Source: an uncultured Verrucomicrobiota bacterium
Lineage (GTDB): Bacteria > Verrucomicrobiota > Verrucomicrobiia > Limisphaerales > UBA9464
DNA: 54,440 bases
Reading direction: 5' to 3'
Assembly: GCA_903896505.1 (NCBI GenBank)
Contig: CAITXU010000218.1
Span: 1-54,440 of the forward strand
Shown here: positions 34,011-43,050 of the stretch, piece by piece
Layout: each line of letters starts with the position of its first letter
Numbering within the stretch: position 1 is the first letter of the stretch
The notes under the pieces: model-generated
The model's input: only the letters and a program-made list of their open reading frames with translations
Told to the model about the DNA's origin: nothing
The model's database searches: none
Made by a program: the position numbers and the translations under genes

Positions 34011-34991
34011 TTAATCTTCCGGTTTGGTATCACGGTTCAGCAGGTCCACCACGGCCTGTCGGGGTGATTTACCCTGATACAGGGCCAGATAGACCTCGGT
34101 GATGATGGGACAGGGGATGCCCAGGCGGCGTCCCAGTTCAAAGGCACTCAGGGCGGTCGGGTAACCCTCCACTGCGGAAATAGTGGATGCAAAGATCGCC
34201 TCCACCGATTCACCACGTCCGATTCGTTCGCCGAAGGTCCGGTTGCGACTCAACCGACTGAAGCAGGTCACCGTCATATCGCCCAGTCCGCTGAGTCCGG
34301 AAAAGGTTTCAGGTCGACCGCCACACGCCACACCCAACCGCTGCATCTCAGCCTTTCCACGAGTGATCAGAGCCGCCTTGGCGTTGTCTCCATAGCCCAA
34401 TCCGTCACAAACGCCGGCGGCAATGGCAATGACGTTCTTCAGCGCTCCACCGAACTCCACCCCCGGCAAATCCGGGCTGGTATACACGCGGAAGGTGGGG
34501 CGATGGAACCAGGTTTGCACGGTTGCAGCTGCAGTCGGGACCGAGCTGGCAGCGACGAGTGCGGTGGGAATTCCCCGTGCCACCTCTGCCGCCAGCGAGG
34601 GGCCCGATAAGGCTACCGGGATGGCACCGGAAATCGTCTCGAGCAGAACCTCGGACATGGTCTTGCCCTCGGGAAACTCCAGTCCCTTGGTCGTGCTGAC
34701 GACCACTCCTTTGAACCCACTCAACTTTGAAGCCACGCTCCGGAAGGCTTTGGAAGGAATGGAGATAACCAATCCCTCCGCATCTGCCACGGAGGTCGCC
34801 AGGTCGGGTTCCACCACCAGCTCTGGCGGCAGTCGGACTCCAGGAAGATGCCGGACATTTTCACGTCCGGTTCGGATGGCGTCCACATGCCCGGGATGGT
34901 GCCCCCAGAGCGTGACCTCATTCCGATTTTGCTGTAGGATAATAGCCAGAGCGGTTCCCCAAGCCCCGGCACCGATCACGGTGATCTTCAT
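34011..34991 (-). CDS. gpsA: NAD(P)-dependent glycerol-3-phosphate dehydrogenase
   Basis: 326 residues. GpsA reduces dihydroxyacetone phosphate to sn-glycerol 3-phosphate, the backbone for phospholipids. The Rossmann loop is IGAGAWGTALA at residues 6-16. Further marks are STTKGLE, VALSGPSLAAEVARG, GGALKNVIAIAAGVCDGLGYGDNAKAALITRG with the catalytic Lys, and FSGLSGLGDMTVTCFSRLSRNRTFG. Its start overlaps the plsY stop by 4 bases (ATGA), so these two consecutive steps of phosphatidic acid synthesis are translationally coupled: GpsA makes the substrate that PlsY acylates. Confidence 0.96.
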   Translation of the reverse strand: MKITVIGAGAWGTALAIILQQNRNEVTLWGHHPGHVDAIRTGRENVRHLPGVRLPPELVVEPDLATSVADAEGLVISIPSKAFRSVASKLSGFKGVVVSTTKGLEFPEGKTMSEVLLETISGAIPVALSGPSLAAEVARGIPTALVAASSVPTAAATVQTWFHRPTFRVYTSPDLPGVEFGGALKNVIAIAAGVCDGLGYGDNAKAALITRGKAEMQRLGVACGGRPETFSGLSGLGDMTVTCFSRLSRNRTFGERIGRGESVEAIFASTISAVEGYPTALSAFELGRRLGIPCPIITEVYLALYQGKSPRQAVVDLLNRDTKPED

Positions 34992-35641
34992 TGCGACGGA
35001 GGTTCTTTTGGTGAAGACGGCTTGCGAACAAATCGGTTTTCCGTCCCGTTGAGGAGCCGGCGGATATTGGGCCGGTGCTTCCAGACTGCCAGCCCACCGA
35101 CGACCAAGGTCAATCCCGACCGGGTGGGGTCATGAGTGGTCAACCAAGTTGCCAGCGGCAGCGCCGTTGCCGCTGTGATGCTCGCCAGCGAAACATAGCG
35201 GGAGAGCAGGAAAACCACGATCCAAAGTCCGATCACAGTGGCACCCGCCGCAGGAACGAGGGCGGCCAGGACTCCGGCCGAAGTTGCGATTCCCTTACCG
35301 CCTTGGAAGCCCAGCCAGCAGGTGTAGTTATGTCCCAGGATGACAGCAAGGGCGGCGATCACCGGGAGAAAACCCGATGCACGTTCAGAGCCCAACAGGC
35401 CCACGACAAGATAAGGCGTTGCCAGGACGGCCAGCGTCCCCTTGAGCGCATCCACGAGCAGGACGATGATGCCGGCCGTCCTGCCTAGTATTCGGAAGAC
35501 ATTGGTGGCACCGATATTGCCCGAGCCATGCTTCCGGATATCCATGCCCCGCAACCGACCGGCCAGATAACCGGTTGGTGGCGAACCAATGAGATAGGCG
35601 ACGAGCGCCGTCAAAGCGAAGCTGAGCGGCTGCAAGGGCAC
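34988..35641 (-). CDS. plsY: Glycerol-3-phosphate acyltransferase PlsY
   Basis: 217 residues. PlsY moves an acyl group from acyl-phosphate to glycerol 3-phosphate, giving lysophosphatidic acid at the inner membrane. Family motifs are LIGSPPTGYLAGRLRGMDIRKHGSGNIGATNVFRILG, split here by its two parts SGNIGATNV and LIGSPPTGY, then LGHNYTCWLGFQGGKGIATSAGV and WKHRPNIRRLLNGTENRF. Five to six hydrophobic spans are apparent. The start is a GTG at 35641, 9 bases after the stop of the DUF2723 gene, and its end overlaps gpsA. The order places it within the sigma-factor-headed array. Confidence 0.95.
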   Translation of the reverse strand: MPLQPLSFALTALVAYLIGSPPTGYLAGRLRGMDIRKHGSGNIGATNVFRILGRTAGIIVLLVDALKGTLAVLATPYLVVGLLGSERASGFLPVIAALAVILGHNYTCWLGFQGGKGIATSAGVLAALVPAAGATVIGLWIVVFLLSRYVSLASITAATALPLATWLTTHDPTRSGLTLVVGGLAVWKHRPNIRRLLNGTENRFVRKPSSPKEPPSQ

Positions 35642-35650
35642 GATGCGGTG

Positions 35651-38600
35651 CTACTTGAGGATTTCTCGGACCTGTTTGTATCGGGGGTCCTCGTCCCACA
35701 CTTTTCGCAGATTGGCGGCGGCCGGAACGGTTTTCAAGCGCTCGTCGCTCAGTCGCAGGGCCTGGTTCAAATTGGATTTTGCCGAAGCCATGCTCGTACC
35801 ATCCGCTAGTTCCACCAAGGCGAGATTAAACCAGCCTTTGGGGATTGCGGGCGAAATATCGATGGCCCGTTCCATGGTCTTTTTGGACCGGTCGAGTCGG
35901 CCAATCGATTGATAAATCTCGGAGAGCTTCATCAATGCGTTGAAGTCGGAGATATTGGTCAGGGTCCGGTCCAGGACCTCAACCGCCTCGTTGCTGCGTC
36001 CGCCTTGAAGGAGAGCCGCCGCTGTTTGAACGGCGGTGGAAAGGTTGGAGCCGATGGGAGCACCGGCTGCCGCGCTGGGCGACCGTCCACCTCCCTGTTG
36101 ATGCGCGGTAATCTGATCGACCAACGAGCGGACACCGGCGTTTTCCGTGTCAAAGGCAAGACAGGTTTTGGCCACCCTCAGGGCGTCGTCCACCCGTCCA
36201 ATGGAGGCCAACATGATGGAGAGATTGAATACCGTCTCGGGGCTGTAAGGACAGAACGCAAAGGCCTGTTTCATGGCAAATTCGGCTTCGCGCAGGTAGC
36301 GTTGCTGAAGAGCCGGATTCGTAGCCCGTTCCGCCCGCCAGGCATAAATCGTCTTTCCCTGGGCGTTGCGCAGTTTGCTGAAGGCTTTTTGGGCATTGTC
36401 GTCACGGACAAATTTGGGGTCGCCCTTGAAAGTACTGAGGTCTCGTTCGAGGTAGGTTTTCAAAGCGAAGTCGCAAACCTCCGAAATGGGCGTGTCGTAG
36501 GTGATCCAACTGCCGATAAACCGGCCCGAATACTGGGTCCAGAATTCATGATCTCGCGCAATGGCGGCTTCATCGATTTCCGCCACGGGTTGGCGCTCAA
36601 TCTTCATGATGATCCCGTAGGGAACCAGGTGCGGATACATCCACTTCAGCGGAAAACTTTCCTCCACATAGAACTCATGGTTTGGGTTCTTGTCGAACAT
36701 GACCTTGGTCAATAGACCATTGATGGCCATCACCGCCACCTGGCCGGACACACTCACCCGCCCATCCGGTAGCTGAACCACCTGTTCACCCTGGTCGAGT
36801 TGCCCCAATTGATAACGACGTGCCGCATCGGCCGTGTACTCATCGAAGCACCGCTTCATATCCTCTGGCGACGCAGTGATGATTTCGCGGTCGGGATAGA
36901 GTCCCCCCGGACTGGGAGCAATGAGTTTCGGGTAGGCTGCTTCGAGCAACAGACGATTGAGGCGCACCCGATTCGGAGTGGGAGGATTTTGGGCGGTGAA
37001 CCGTTGCAACCGGTCGTCCAGTACGACATTTGCGAAACGCGGGGGAGTAGGCAGAAGCGACGGTTTGTCGGTCAGGGAGCCCACCGGGCGGTCGGGCCGG
37101 GCCGGGCCATCATCATAGATTGACGGACCATCCAGCAAGCGGTTCAGGGCCGCCGCCAACGCCCCGGCATCGCCGTCCACCGCAGCACCAATTTCGCCTC
37201 GAAGATAGGCTGACAGCGGGTCTTCTCCTGCCTTGATGCGGGCCTTAAAGGCATTCAGGTCGGTGAAATCGGACGACTTGAAAAAGGAACTCCCTGCGCG
37301 CCGCTCTTTTTCAATCCTGGCACCCAGGTGTGTGAAAAAGTGGTCCAACGGGGATGCCAGACGTGCGAGAAGGTTTGTTCGACCCCGTTCAATAGATCGG
37401 GTATCATTCAGCATTCCCTGGAAAAATGGAGGATCAATCTGCGCACTTCGATTGTAGTGGGCGCGGATATAATCCAGGTAGGTATTGTCAGCGAGGGCGT
37501 TCTGAGTGATCAGGACGACGTCGCGGCGGTCAAATTCCGGGTCCCGTCGACAGTTGGGAGGGATGAAGCTCTCGCAAAAGATCATGTAGGTGGGACAAAA
37601 ACGTCCCGGATCGGTACCCCCGTACAACACCGCATCGCGGGCCATTTCCGGATAGAGTGGCTTCTGGTCCTTGGATTGGAACGGAGGCTTGAACATGTCA
37701 TGACCGAACCAGAACCCAAACAAATGGCCGCGCTGCTCATTGTCGTCCCAATGCGAAAGCATGGAGTCGACCGGTATTAACGCGAACAGTGCGAGAATGG
37801 TTCCCAGACGGACTTTCTCTTGCGACAAGGTGACAACGACCATGAAGGCGAGGGATATCCCAATGCTCACCAACGGGCCCATGCGGGTGGTCCATTGATG
37901 GTTTTCCTGCCACGTGTTGTATGCTTCCACCACATTGAAGAGGAGTGCGAAGGCCGCTCCGGCAAGCAGCCACGTCCGGGTTTCCTTAAACCGGGTCAGC
38001 AGCATGGCACTAATTAGGGAAAGGCCATAACCGACAGCCAGAGCGATGACGACGTGCGAGGAGGTAAAGAAGACCTTGACCAGTTTGCGGCTCTGGAGGT
38101 CCACGCCTGGGTTGAGCAGCATCAACAGGATGAGCGCAAGGCACAGGTAAATGCCGGTCAGGCCGATCAGCCAGGCCCGCTCCCGTCGACGCATCTGGTA
38201 GAGGAAAACAAACGGGACCAGACCGACCAGCAGATTGGCCCAGTTAAACTCCTCCTGACAGCCCTGGGCGTACATGAGCAATTGCCGTCCCAGGCGTCCG
38301 AGTTCAAGGCTGGGATTCGTCTTCTCGTACTGACCGCGGGTGAAGGCATGAATGAAGCCGTCCCAGGTTCGAGGATATCCCCAGTTCATCGGAGGATTGC
38401 TCATCGAAGCCAGCGGCATATACAGGTAGAACAAGGCTCCTGCGGCAAAGCAGAGACCACAAATGAAGGTTGGAAGAAGGCGGCTGAGCAGGCGATCCCG
38501 CTGTTCGGTACCGTAGGAAATCACAAATTGGCTGACAAAGAGCAGGAACGATAAACCGGCCAGCAGGACCAGGAGGGTATGGGCTCCGACCTCGGCAGCG

Positions 38601-39667
38601 TCGCGTTGTCGGATAAAACCATCCGGGGATTGTCCTGCGGCGACAGCCTGACCCGCCTGAGTGTTGAACTCTGCGACCAGTGCCGAGGAATGCTGGAACA
38701 ACAGAATGACAACCAACCCGACTCCCGCCAGGGCATAGGTGGTGTAGAGTCTGACATTGCTGTCCAGCTTGCCGTTGACGGCGAAAACGGTGACCAGCGA
38801 GCCGTAACCAATCAGACTGAATATCAGAAAGACACCGGGGTTGTCCGCCAAAACTCCGGAGAAACCAAAGGCCCGCCCTAATACCACATAGGTAAAAACA
38901 AAACCGTTGGCCCAGAACATGTCGCGTCCCAGCCGCCGGTCAGCCGCCAGGATGGCGATCTCAAGACCCATCGCTGCAACAATCAACGTTTGGTGATTGC
39001 ACAGGCAGAGCCCGAAAAAGAAGAACGACAGATAAAGGTATCGGAGCTGCGTCGGTGCATACATCCAGCGCAGAAGAAAGGCAAAGACACCCATGAGCGT
39101 CAGAACCGCCAGGGTGTAGACCTCCACAATGACGGCCTGGCTCCAAATATAGCCATTGAATCCCAGCAACATCCCGCCCGCGAGGCCGGAAACCAGGCAA
39201 ATGGGGGCCTCCAGCTTTCGGTCCAGCGCCTTGAACCAATCGATTCCCTCCAGGATCATGCTGCTGCCCCGCGAAATCAAAAGGCCGACAATTCCAGCCG
39301 AAAGCGACGCTGCCACCGCTGACGATATGGAAACCCGGAAAGCGATGTTGGAGAAGGGGATGAGCTTGGTGAACAACCACGTGTAAAGCGTCCAGACGGG
39401 ATAGCCCGGAGGATGGGGAACCCCGGCATACATCGAGCCAACCGCCAACTCACCTGCGTCTTCGAGGGTGAGATCGGGGGCGAGTGTAAAAAGATACCCG
39501 AGGACGACGACCAGTGTGGTGATGGCAAATGTAATCCAGTCCACCCCGCGATAAAGTCTCCCCGGGGAGACGTTCCCCGCCTCAACCGGTGCGACGGGAG
39601 GCAGTGGGGGTGCAGTCTTGCCCTGGGCCGAGGGCGGGGTGGGGCGGGACGATTTGGGCGTTGACAT
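35651..39667 (-). CDS. DUF2723 membrane protein with C-terminal TPR region
   Basis: 1338 residues from ATG at 39667 (a TTG at 39679 adds four). The N-terminus has the DUF2723 pattern, DLTLEDAGELAVGSMYAGVPHPPGYPVW, with the Asp-Glu-Glu pair that recalls the DE motif of GT-C protein O-mannosyltransferases; about a dozen spans follow up to residue 650. A long extracytoplasmic-looking part comes next, then TPR-like repeats near 1150-1338, for example SDFNALMKLSEIYQSIGRLDRSKKTMERAIDISP. Transfer of a sugar or other lipid-linked group across the membrane is the likely chemistry, by analogy only. It heads the cluster with plsY, gpsA and thrB. It is about 10 times the length of its small upstream neighbour. 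Confidence 0.82.
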   Translation of the reverse strand: MSTPKSSRPTPPSAQGKTAPPLPPVAPVEAGNVSPGRLYRGVDWITFAITTLVVVLGYLFTLAPDLTLEDAGELAVGSMYAGVPHPPGYPVWTLYTWLFTKLIPFSNIAFRVSISSAVAASLSAGIVGLLISRGSSMILEGIDWFKALDRKLEAPICLVSGLAGGMLLGFNGYIWSQAVIVEVYTLAVLTLMGVFAFLLRWMYAPTQLRYLYLSFFFFGLCLCNHQTLIVAAMGLEIAILAADRRLGRDMFWANGFVFTYVVLGRAFGFSGVLADNPGVFLIFSLIGYGSLVTVFAVNGKLDSNVRLYTTYALAGVGLVVILLFQHSSALVAEFNTQAGQAVAAGQSPDGFIRQRDAAEVGAHTLLVLLAGLSFLLFVSQFVISYGTEQRDRLLSRLLPTFICGLCFAAGALFYLYMPLASMSNPPMNWGYPRTWDGFIHAFTRGQYEKTNPSLELGRLGRQLLMYAQGCQEEFNWANLLVGLVPFVFLYQMRRRERAWLIGLTGIYLCLALILLMLLNPGVDLQSRKLVKVFFTSSHVVIALAVGYGLSLISAMLLTRFKETRTWLLAGAAFALLFNVVEAYNTWQENHQWTTRMGPLVSIGISLAFMVVVTLSQEKVRLGTILALFALIPVDSMLSHWDDNEQRGHLFGFWFGHDMFKPPFQSKDQKPLYPEMARDAVLYGGTDPGRFCPTYMIFCESFIPPNCRRDPEFDRRDVVLITQNALADNTYLDYIRAHYNRSAQIDPPFFQGMLNDTRSIERGRTNLLARLASPLDHFFTHLGARIEKERRAGSSFFKSSDFTDLNAFKARIKAGEDPLSAYLRGEIGAAVDGDAGALAAALNRLLDGPSIYDDGPARPDRPVGSLTDKPSLLPTPPRFANVVLDDRLQRFTAQNPPTPNRVRLNRLLLEAAYPKLIAPSPGGLYPDREIITASPEDMKRCFDEYTADAARRYQLGQLDQGEQVVQLPDGRVSVSGQVAVMAINGLLTKVMFDKNPNHEFYVEESFPLKWMYPHLVPYGIIMKIERQPVAEIDEAAIARDHEFWTQYSGRFIGSWITYDTPISEVCDFALKTYLERDLSTFKGDPKFVRDDNAQKAFSKLRNAQGKTIYAWRAERATNPALQQRYLREAEFAMKQAFAFCPYSPETVFNLSIMLASIGRVDDALRVAKTCLAFDTENAGVRSLVDQITAHQQGGGRSPSAAAGAPIGSNLSTAVQTAAALLQGGRSNEAVEVLDRTLTNISDFNALMKLSEIYQSIGRLDRSKKTMERAIDISPAIPKGWFNLALVELADGTSMASAKSNLNQALRLSDERLKTVPAAANLRKVWDEDPRYKQVREILK

Positions 39668-39697
39668 ACGATAGGGCAAAAATCGCTCGGTTCGGAA

Positions 39698-40084
39698 TCA
39701 GTTGATTCCGGACAAAGAGCCGTTAGTGGTGGGATTCAGCGGCTGATTTGTCCACGTAAAACTTTGGCGGCTTGGGGAGTTCATGAGACTCAGTGCTGCA
39801 GCGTTTTGGAGCATCAGGGCGGACGGAGTGCCCTCCGCCTGAAGGATGGCCAACCGGCCCATATGTCCGGTTTCCAACCCTCCCCATTGCAAATTGGCCA
39901 GCACCGCCAGGCACGCCAGCGCGGGAACCCACCAGGCTGGGCGAAATGCAGGAGGCCCGGACCATTGCCCCGGGTTGGCGGCCTGCGCGACGGCCTGATT
40001 GTTGAAAATCCGGTTCCTAAGTCCGGGTGACGGACGGCGGGGCTGCCAGGAACGAAGTTGATTCTGGATCCAGGGATCGTTCAT
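39698..40084 (-). CDS. Single-span membrane protein, probable sigma-factor partner
   Basis: 128 residues. The cytoplasmic N-terminus (about 45 residues, WIQNQLRSWQPRRPSPGLRNRIF) is followed by one hydrophobic segment, WWVPALACLAVLANLQWGG, and a short outer tail. The ATG at 40084 overlaps the end of the ECF sigma gene by 68 bases, a typical sigma/anti-sigma arrangement. No HxxxCxxC zinc anti-sigma motif is present, so it would belong to a different anti-sigma type or be a membrane tether. The role rests on topology and position only. Confidence 0.6.
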   Translation of the reverse strand: MNDPWIQNQLRSWQPRRPSPGLRNRIFNNQAVAQAANPGQWSGPPAFRPAWWVPALACLAVLANLQWGGLETGHMGRLAILQAEGTPSALMLQNAAALSLMNSPSRQSFTWTNQPLNPTTNGSLSGIN

Positions 40085-40583
40085 AAAATGCGCTTTCCAA
40101 CGTGTTGGTTTGCAATGCAGTCCGTAATTTTTCCAGACCATACCGATAGCGTCCGGCTGCGGTGTTCGGGGAAATTCCCAGCAGGCTCCCGATTTCCTCA
40201 AAGGTGTGGTCGTGCCAGAACTTGAGGACAAGGACCTCCCGCTGGTCGGACGGCAGCCGCGACAGGCACGCCATGGCTTCGCGCTCCTGTTCGCTGGTTT
40301 GGGTATCGGTTTCGAACCAACACCTGGCCTGAAGTTCATGGGTCAACCGCCGCCAGACGGAACGATGTCGATTGAGTGCCCTATGTCGGAAAGCCCGAAC
40401 CGCATATCGATTGGGGTCGGACGGGGCCTCCTCCAGGCACAACAACGATTGAAACACCTCGTGCAGAACGTCCTCGGCCTCGGCGTGGCTGAGTCCAAGC
40501 GCACGTCCGTAGAGCAGCAGGGCGGATGCCTGCGCCTCATACAGGGCGGTGCACCAACTCTCTTGTGCGGAGTCCGGACTCAT
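40017..40583 (-). CDS. ECF-type RNA polymerase sigma factor
   Basis: 188 residues. Region 2 covers YGRALGLSHAEAEDVLHEVFQSLL, in which DVLHEVF replaces the usual DxxQExF. Region 4 is LSRLPSDQREVLVLKFWHDHTFEEIGSLLGISPNTAAGRYRYGLEKLR, split here into LPSDQREVLVLKFW and a helix-turn-helix EEIGSLLGISPNTAAGRYRYG. It has the size of sigma-70 ECF factors. It overlaps the membrane-anchored small gene at its 3' end and heads the array leading to the DUF2723 gene. No target promoter motif could be derived from one window. Confidence 0.92.
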   Translation of the reverse strand: MSPDSAQESWCTALYEAQASALLLYGRALGLSHAEAEDVLHEVFQSLLCLEEAPSDPNRYAVRAFRHRALNRHRSVWRRLTHELQARCWFETDTQTSEQEREAMACLSRLPSDQREVLVLKFWHDHTFEEIGSLLGISPNTAAGRYRYGLEKLRTALQTNTLESAFYERSLDPESTSFLAAPPSVTRT

Positions 40584-40661
40584 CGATTCACCAGATAGAC
40601 ACCAACGACCCCTCGATTTGTATAACCGTTCGATCTTTGATGCCGTTCCCCTTCCGTTGCC

Positions 40662-41561
40662 TTAGGGGTTGACCGGTTTCAGATGCCGATCGAAAAAGGC
40701 CAACATCGCCGCGTCGGCCTTCTGGGCGTCGTCACCTTTGAATCCGTGTCCCGCACCCGCAAGAGTGAGTAATTCGGCTTCCACGGAAGCCGCCTTCAGC
40801 CGGTCGACCATCCAGACCGCTTGTTCATGCGCCACATACTTGTCGTCGGTACCGTGAATGCACAGGGTGGGTGGGGCTTGCGGCGTCACCCAGTACAACG
40901 GACTGCCAACGATGTGCTCCCGGCGTTTGGCCTCCAGGTTTCCTCCGAAAAACAACGGAAGGACTTCATGGGCATCCACGCTCTTGCCATACGATTGGGT
41001 GAAATCGCTGGGGCCATAAAAGCTCACCACACAATCCACCGCGCTCGACTGCTCTCGGTGGCCAACCCCTTCAAATGCCTCGACACCAGCGGTCACGCCC
41101 AGAAACAGGGCCAGATGGCCCCCGGCGGAACCACCCATCACCCCGATCCGTTTTGGATTCAAATGGTAGTCATCGGCGTGGGCGCGAAGCCATCGGACCG
41201 AGGCTTTGCAATCCTCGACGGCTGCAGGAAATCGGTATGCTGGTGCCAGTCGGTAGGTGACCGTCGCCGCCACATAGCCGTGTTCGGCCAGGGTGAGGCA
41301 TAGCCGATCATAACCCTCCCGGGTACCCGCGCGAAACCCTCCGCCGTGGATGCAGACAACCACGGGAAAGGGGCCGCTTCCCTGCTTCGGTCGCGCCAGA
41401 TTGAGTTGAAGGTGCTGGTTGTCCGGATTGGCAAACTCAATGCCGCGCTCGAAAGTCAGGGATTCGGGAATGACCAATTCCGCCGCCATGAGCCTGCCGG
41501 AGGTCAGCACCGCCAGGACTGTCCACCGGGGTCGGAAAAGGAACGGGCGAAGAAAGTTCAT
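40662..41561 (-). CDS. Exported alpha/beta hydrolase (esterase/lipase type)
   Basis: 299 residues. A signal peptide ends near RLMAAELVIPE. The alpha/beta-hydrolase core has VVCIHGGGFRAGTREGYDRLC near residue 69 (oxyanion-hole HGGG), nucleophile elbow IGVMGGSAGGHLALFLG with Ser, the acid in CIHGTDDKYVAHEQA and catalytic His in GAGHGFKG. This is the BD-FAE/esterase-like group, commonly acting on acetylated or feruloylated sugars and short esters. It is followed by the sigma-factor gene on the same strand with a 78-base gap. The natural substrate is unknown. Confidence 0.92.
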   Translation of the reverse strand: MNFLRPFLFRPRWTVLAVLTSGRLMAAELVIPESLTFERGIEFANPDNQHLQLNLARPKQGSGPFPVVVCIHGGGFRAGTREGYDRLCLTLAEHGYVAATVTYRLAPAYRFPAAVEDCKASVRWLRAHADDYHLNPKRIGVMGGSAGGHLALFLGVTAGVEAFEGVGHREQSSAVDCVVSFYGPSDFTQSYGKSVDAHEVLPLFFGGNLEAKRREHIVGSPLYWVTPQAPPTLCIHGTDDKYVAHEQAVWMVDRLKAASVEAELLTLAGAGHGFKGDDAQKADAAMLAFFDRHLKPVNP

Positions 41562-41675
41562 GCTCCGTTGGTCAGGGATGCCTGTCGAAGTGTCCAGTTA
41601 ATTTCAACCGGCGCGGATTTAGTGGTGCCCTCCCATCTGGACCGGTACTACACACTTCGGGTAGGTTTTTCAATC

Positions 41676-41960
41676 ATGCAGGATGAATTCACCTTTGATG
41701 GCGACGGTCCCGGTTCGGGATTGGCCCGGTGGCGGGCTGAACAGAAGGCATGGCAGGTCCAGTTTGCCAAGAACAATGGCCTGCCGCTCGGCCATTCATG
41801 CCGTGTCGTCCTAAAAAACGACATGGAATTGGTGGGACAGCTGAGGACGTCCGACGAAGAGCTTCCGTTGGATGCCAGTCGCAAACCAGACCTTCTTCTC
41901 CGCATTGACCGCTGCACGTTCAAGGCCAGCGAAATCGCGTCGGTCGCCCGACTGGACTAA
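41676..41960 (+). CDS. Small 94-residue protein with Sm-like pattern
   Basis: 94 residues from ATG at 41676; earlier in-frame starts lie antisense to the hydrolase gene. After an acidic/basic N-terminus, LGHSCRVVLKNDMELVGQLRTSDEEL resembles the first Sm/LSm strand pair (xVxLKNGxxxxGxL), and LLLRIDRCTFKASEIASVARLD resembles the last strands, where an I-x-S-I-like end is common. The size suits an Sm-like or SH3-like beta barrel. I do not recognise a named family. It is convergent with purM and stands alone, and no Hfq gene is seen in the window. Confidence 0.55.
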   Translation: MQDEFTFDGDGPGSGLARWRAEQKAWQVQFAKNNGLPLGHSCRVVLKNDMELVGQLRTSDEELPLDASRKPDLLLRIDRCTFKASEIASVARLD

Positions 41961-41980
41961 GCCGGGGAACGGGGCCATCG

Positions 41981-43036
41981 CTATTCGATGCGGGCCTTGC
42001 CAGTGCCCTTGACCACCTCGCCGATGATCCACGCCGTGTGACGGGCGCGACGGATTGCTTTGAGCACAGCGGATGCCTCGTCTACTGCCACGACACAGAC
42101 CATGCCAATGCCCATGTTGAAGACCTGGTAAAGTTCGTGTTCCTCCACGCCCCCGCGGTCGCGCAGCAGTTGAAAGATGGGCAGCATTTCCCAAGAACCC
42201 TTCCGCACAATCACATCGGCGTTCTTGGGCAGCACCCGCGGGATGTTGTCCACAAAGCCGCCACCCGTGATATGGGCGAACGCCTTGATCGCTGCTGTGC
42301 CACCGGACGGATTGAATCGCTTTAACAGGCTTTGGACCAACGGCCCGTAGCTGCGATGGACCTTCAGCATCTCTTCGCCCATGGTGCACCCGAGTTCAGC
42401 CACCCGACCGGCAGGCCGATACCCGAGTTTATCGAACAAAATCCGCCGTGCGAGCGAGTAGCCGTTGGTGTGTAATCCATTGGACTCAATCCCAATCACC
42501 ACATCGCCCCGCTTGACGTTCCGCTGGCCATTGAGCATGCGGGATTTTTCAACGATGCCGACGATGGTGCCGCTGAGGTCATACTCCCCCTCCTGATAAA
42601 ATCCCGGCATCTGGGCCGTTTCACCGCCGATCAGTGCGCATCGATTGGCGGCACAGCCGCGGACGAAGCCCTGGATGATCTCCGTAAACACATGCGGCTC
42701 CAATTTTCCCGTTCCCAGATAATCGAGAAAAAACAAGGGCTCCGCACCCAGGACCGCAATGTCATTGACGCAATGGTTGACCAGGTCTTCGCCAATCGTG
42801 TCGTGGCGGTTCATCAGAAACGCCACCTTCAGCTTGGTGCCGACGCCATCCACCGAGCTGACCAGGACGGGTTCCTCATATTTTCCGGCGGGAATGGCAA
42901 AGAGCCCACCGAATCCCCCGACCTTCCCCAACACGCCCGGTCGCCGGGTGGAGGCCAGCAATTGGGGCAGGGTGGCTTTGACCCGGTTTCCCAGATCGAT
43001 GTCGACTCCGGCAGCGGCATAGGCGGATTTTTTCAT
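41981..43036 (-). CDS. purM: Phosphoribosylformylglycinamidine cyclo-ligase PurM (AIR synthetase)
   Basis: 351 residues. PurM closes the imidazole ring in purine synthesis using ATP. Characteristic segments are YAAAGVDIDLGNRVK at the start, VLVSSVDGVGTKLKVAF, CVNDIAVLGAEPLFFLDYLGTGKL, LIGGETAQMPGFYQEGEYDLSG, DVVIGIESNGLHTNGYSLARRILF and AHITGGGFVDNIPRVLP. Length and motif order match the family. It follows trpE by 14 bases on the same strand, so trpE and purM probably share a transcript. Confidence 0.97.
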   Translation of the reverse strand: MKKSAYAAAGVDIDLGNRVKATLPQLLASTRRPGVLGKVGGFGGLFAIPAGKYEEPVLVSSVDGVGTKLKVAFLMNRHDTIGEDLVNHCVNDIAVLGAEPLFFLDYLGTGKLEPHVFTEIIQGFVRGCAANRCALIGGETAQMPGFYQEGEYDLSGTIVGIVEKSRMLNGQRNVKRGDVVIGIESNGLHTNGYSLARRILFDKLGYRPAGRVAELGCTMGEEMLKVHRSYGPLVQSLLKRFNPSGGTAAIKAFAHITGGGFVDNIPRVLPKNADVIVRKGSWEMLPIFQLLRDRGGVEEHELYQVFNMGIGMVCVVAVDEASAVLKAIRRARHTAWIIGEVVKGTGKARIE

Positions 43037-43050
43037 CGGTCAACGGAATT

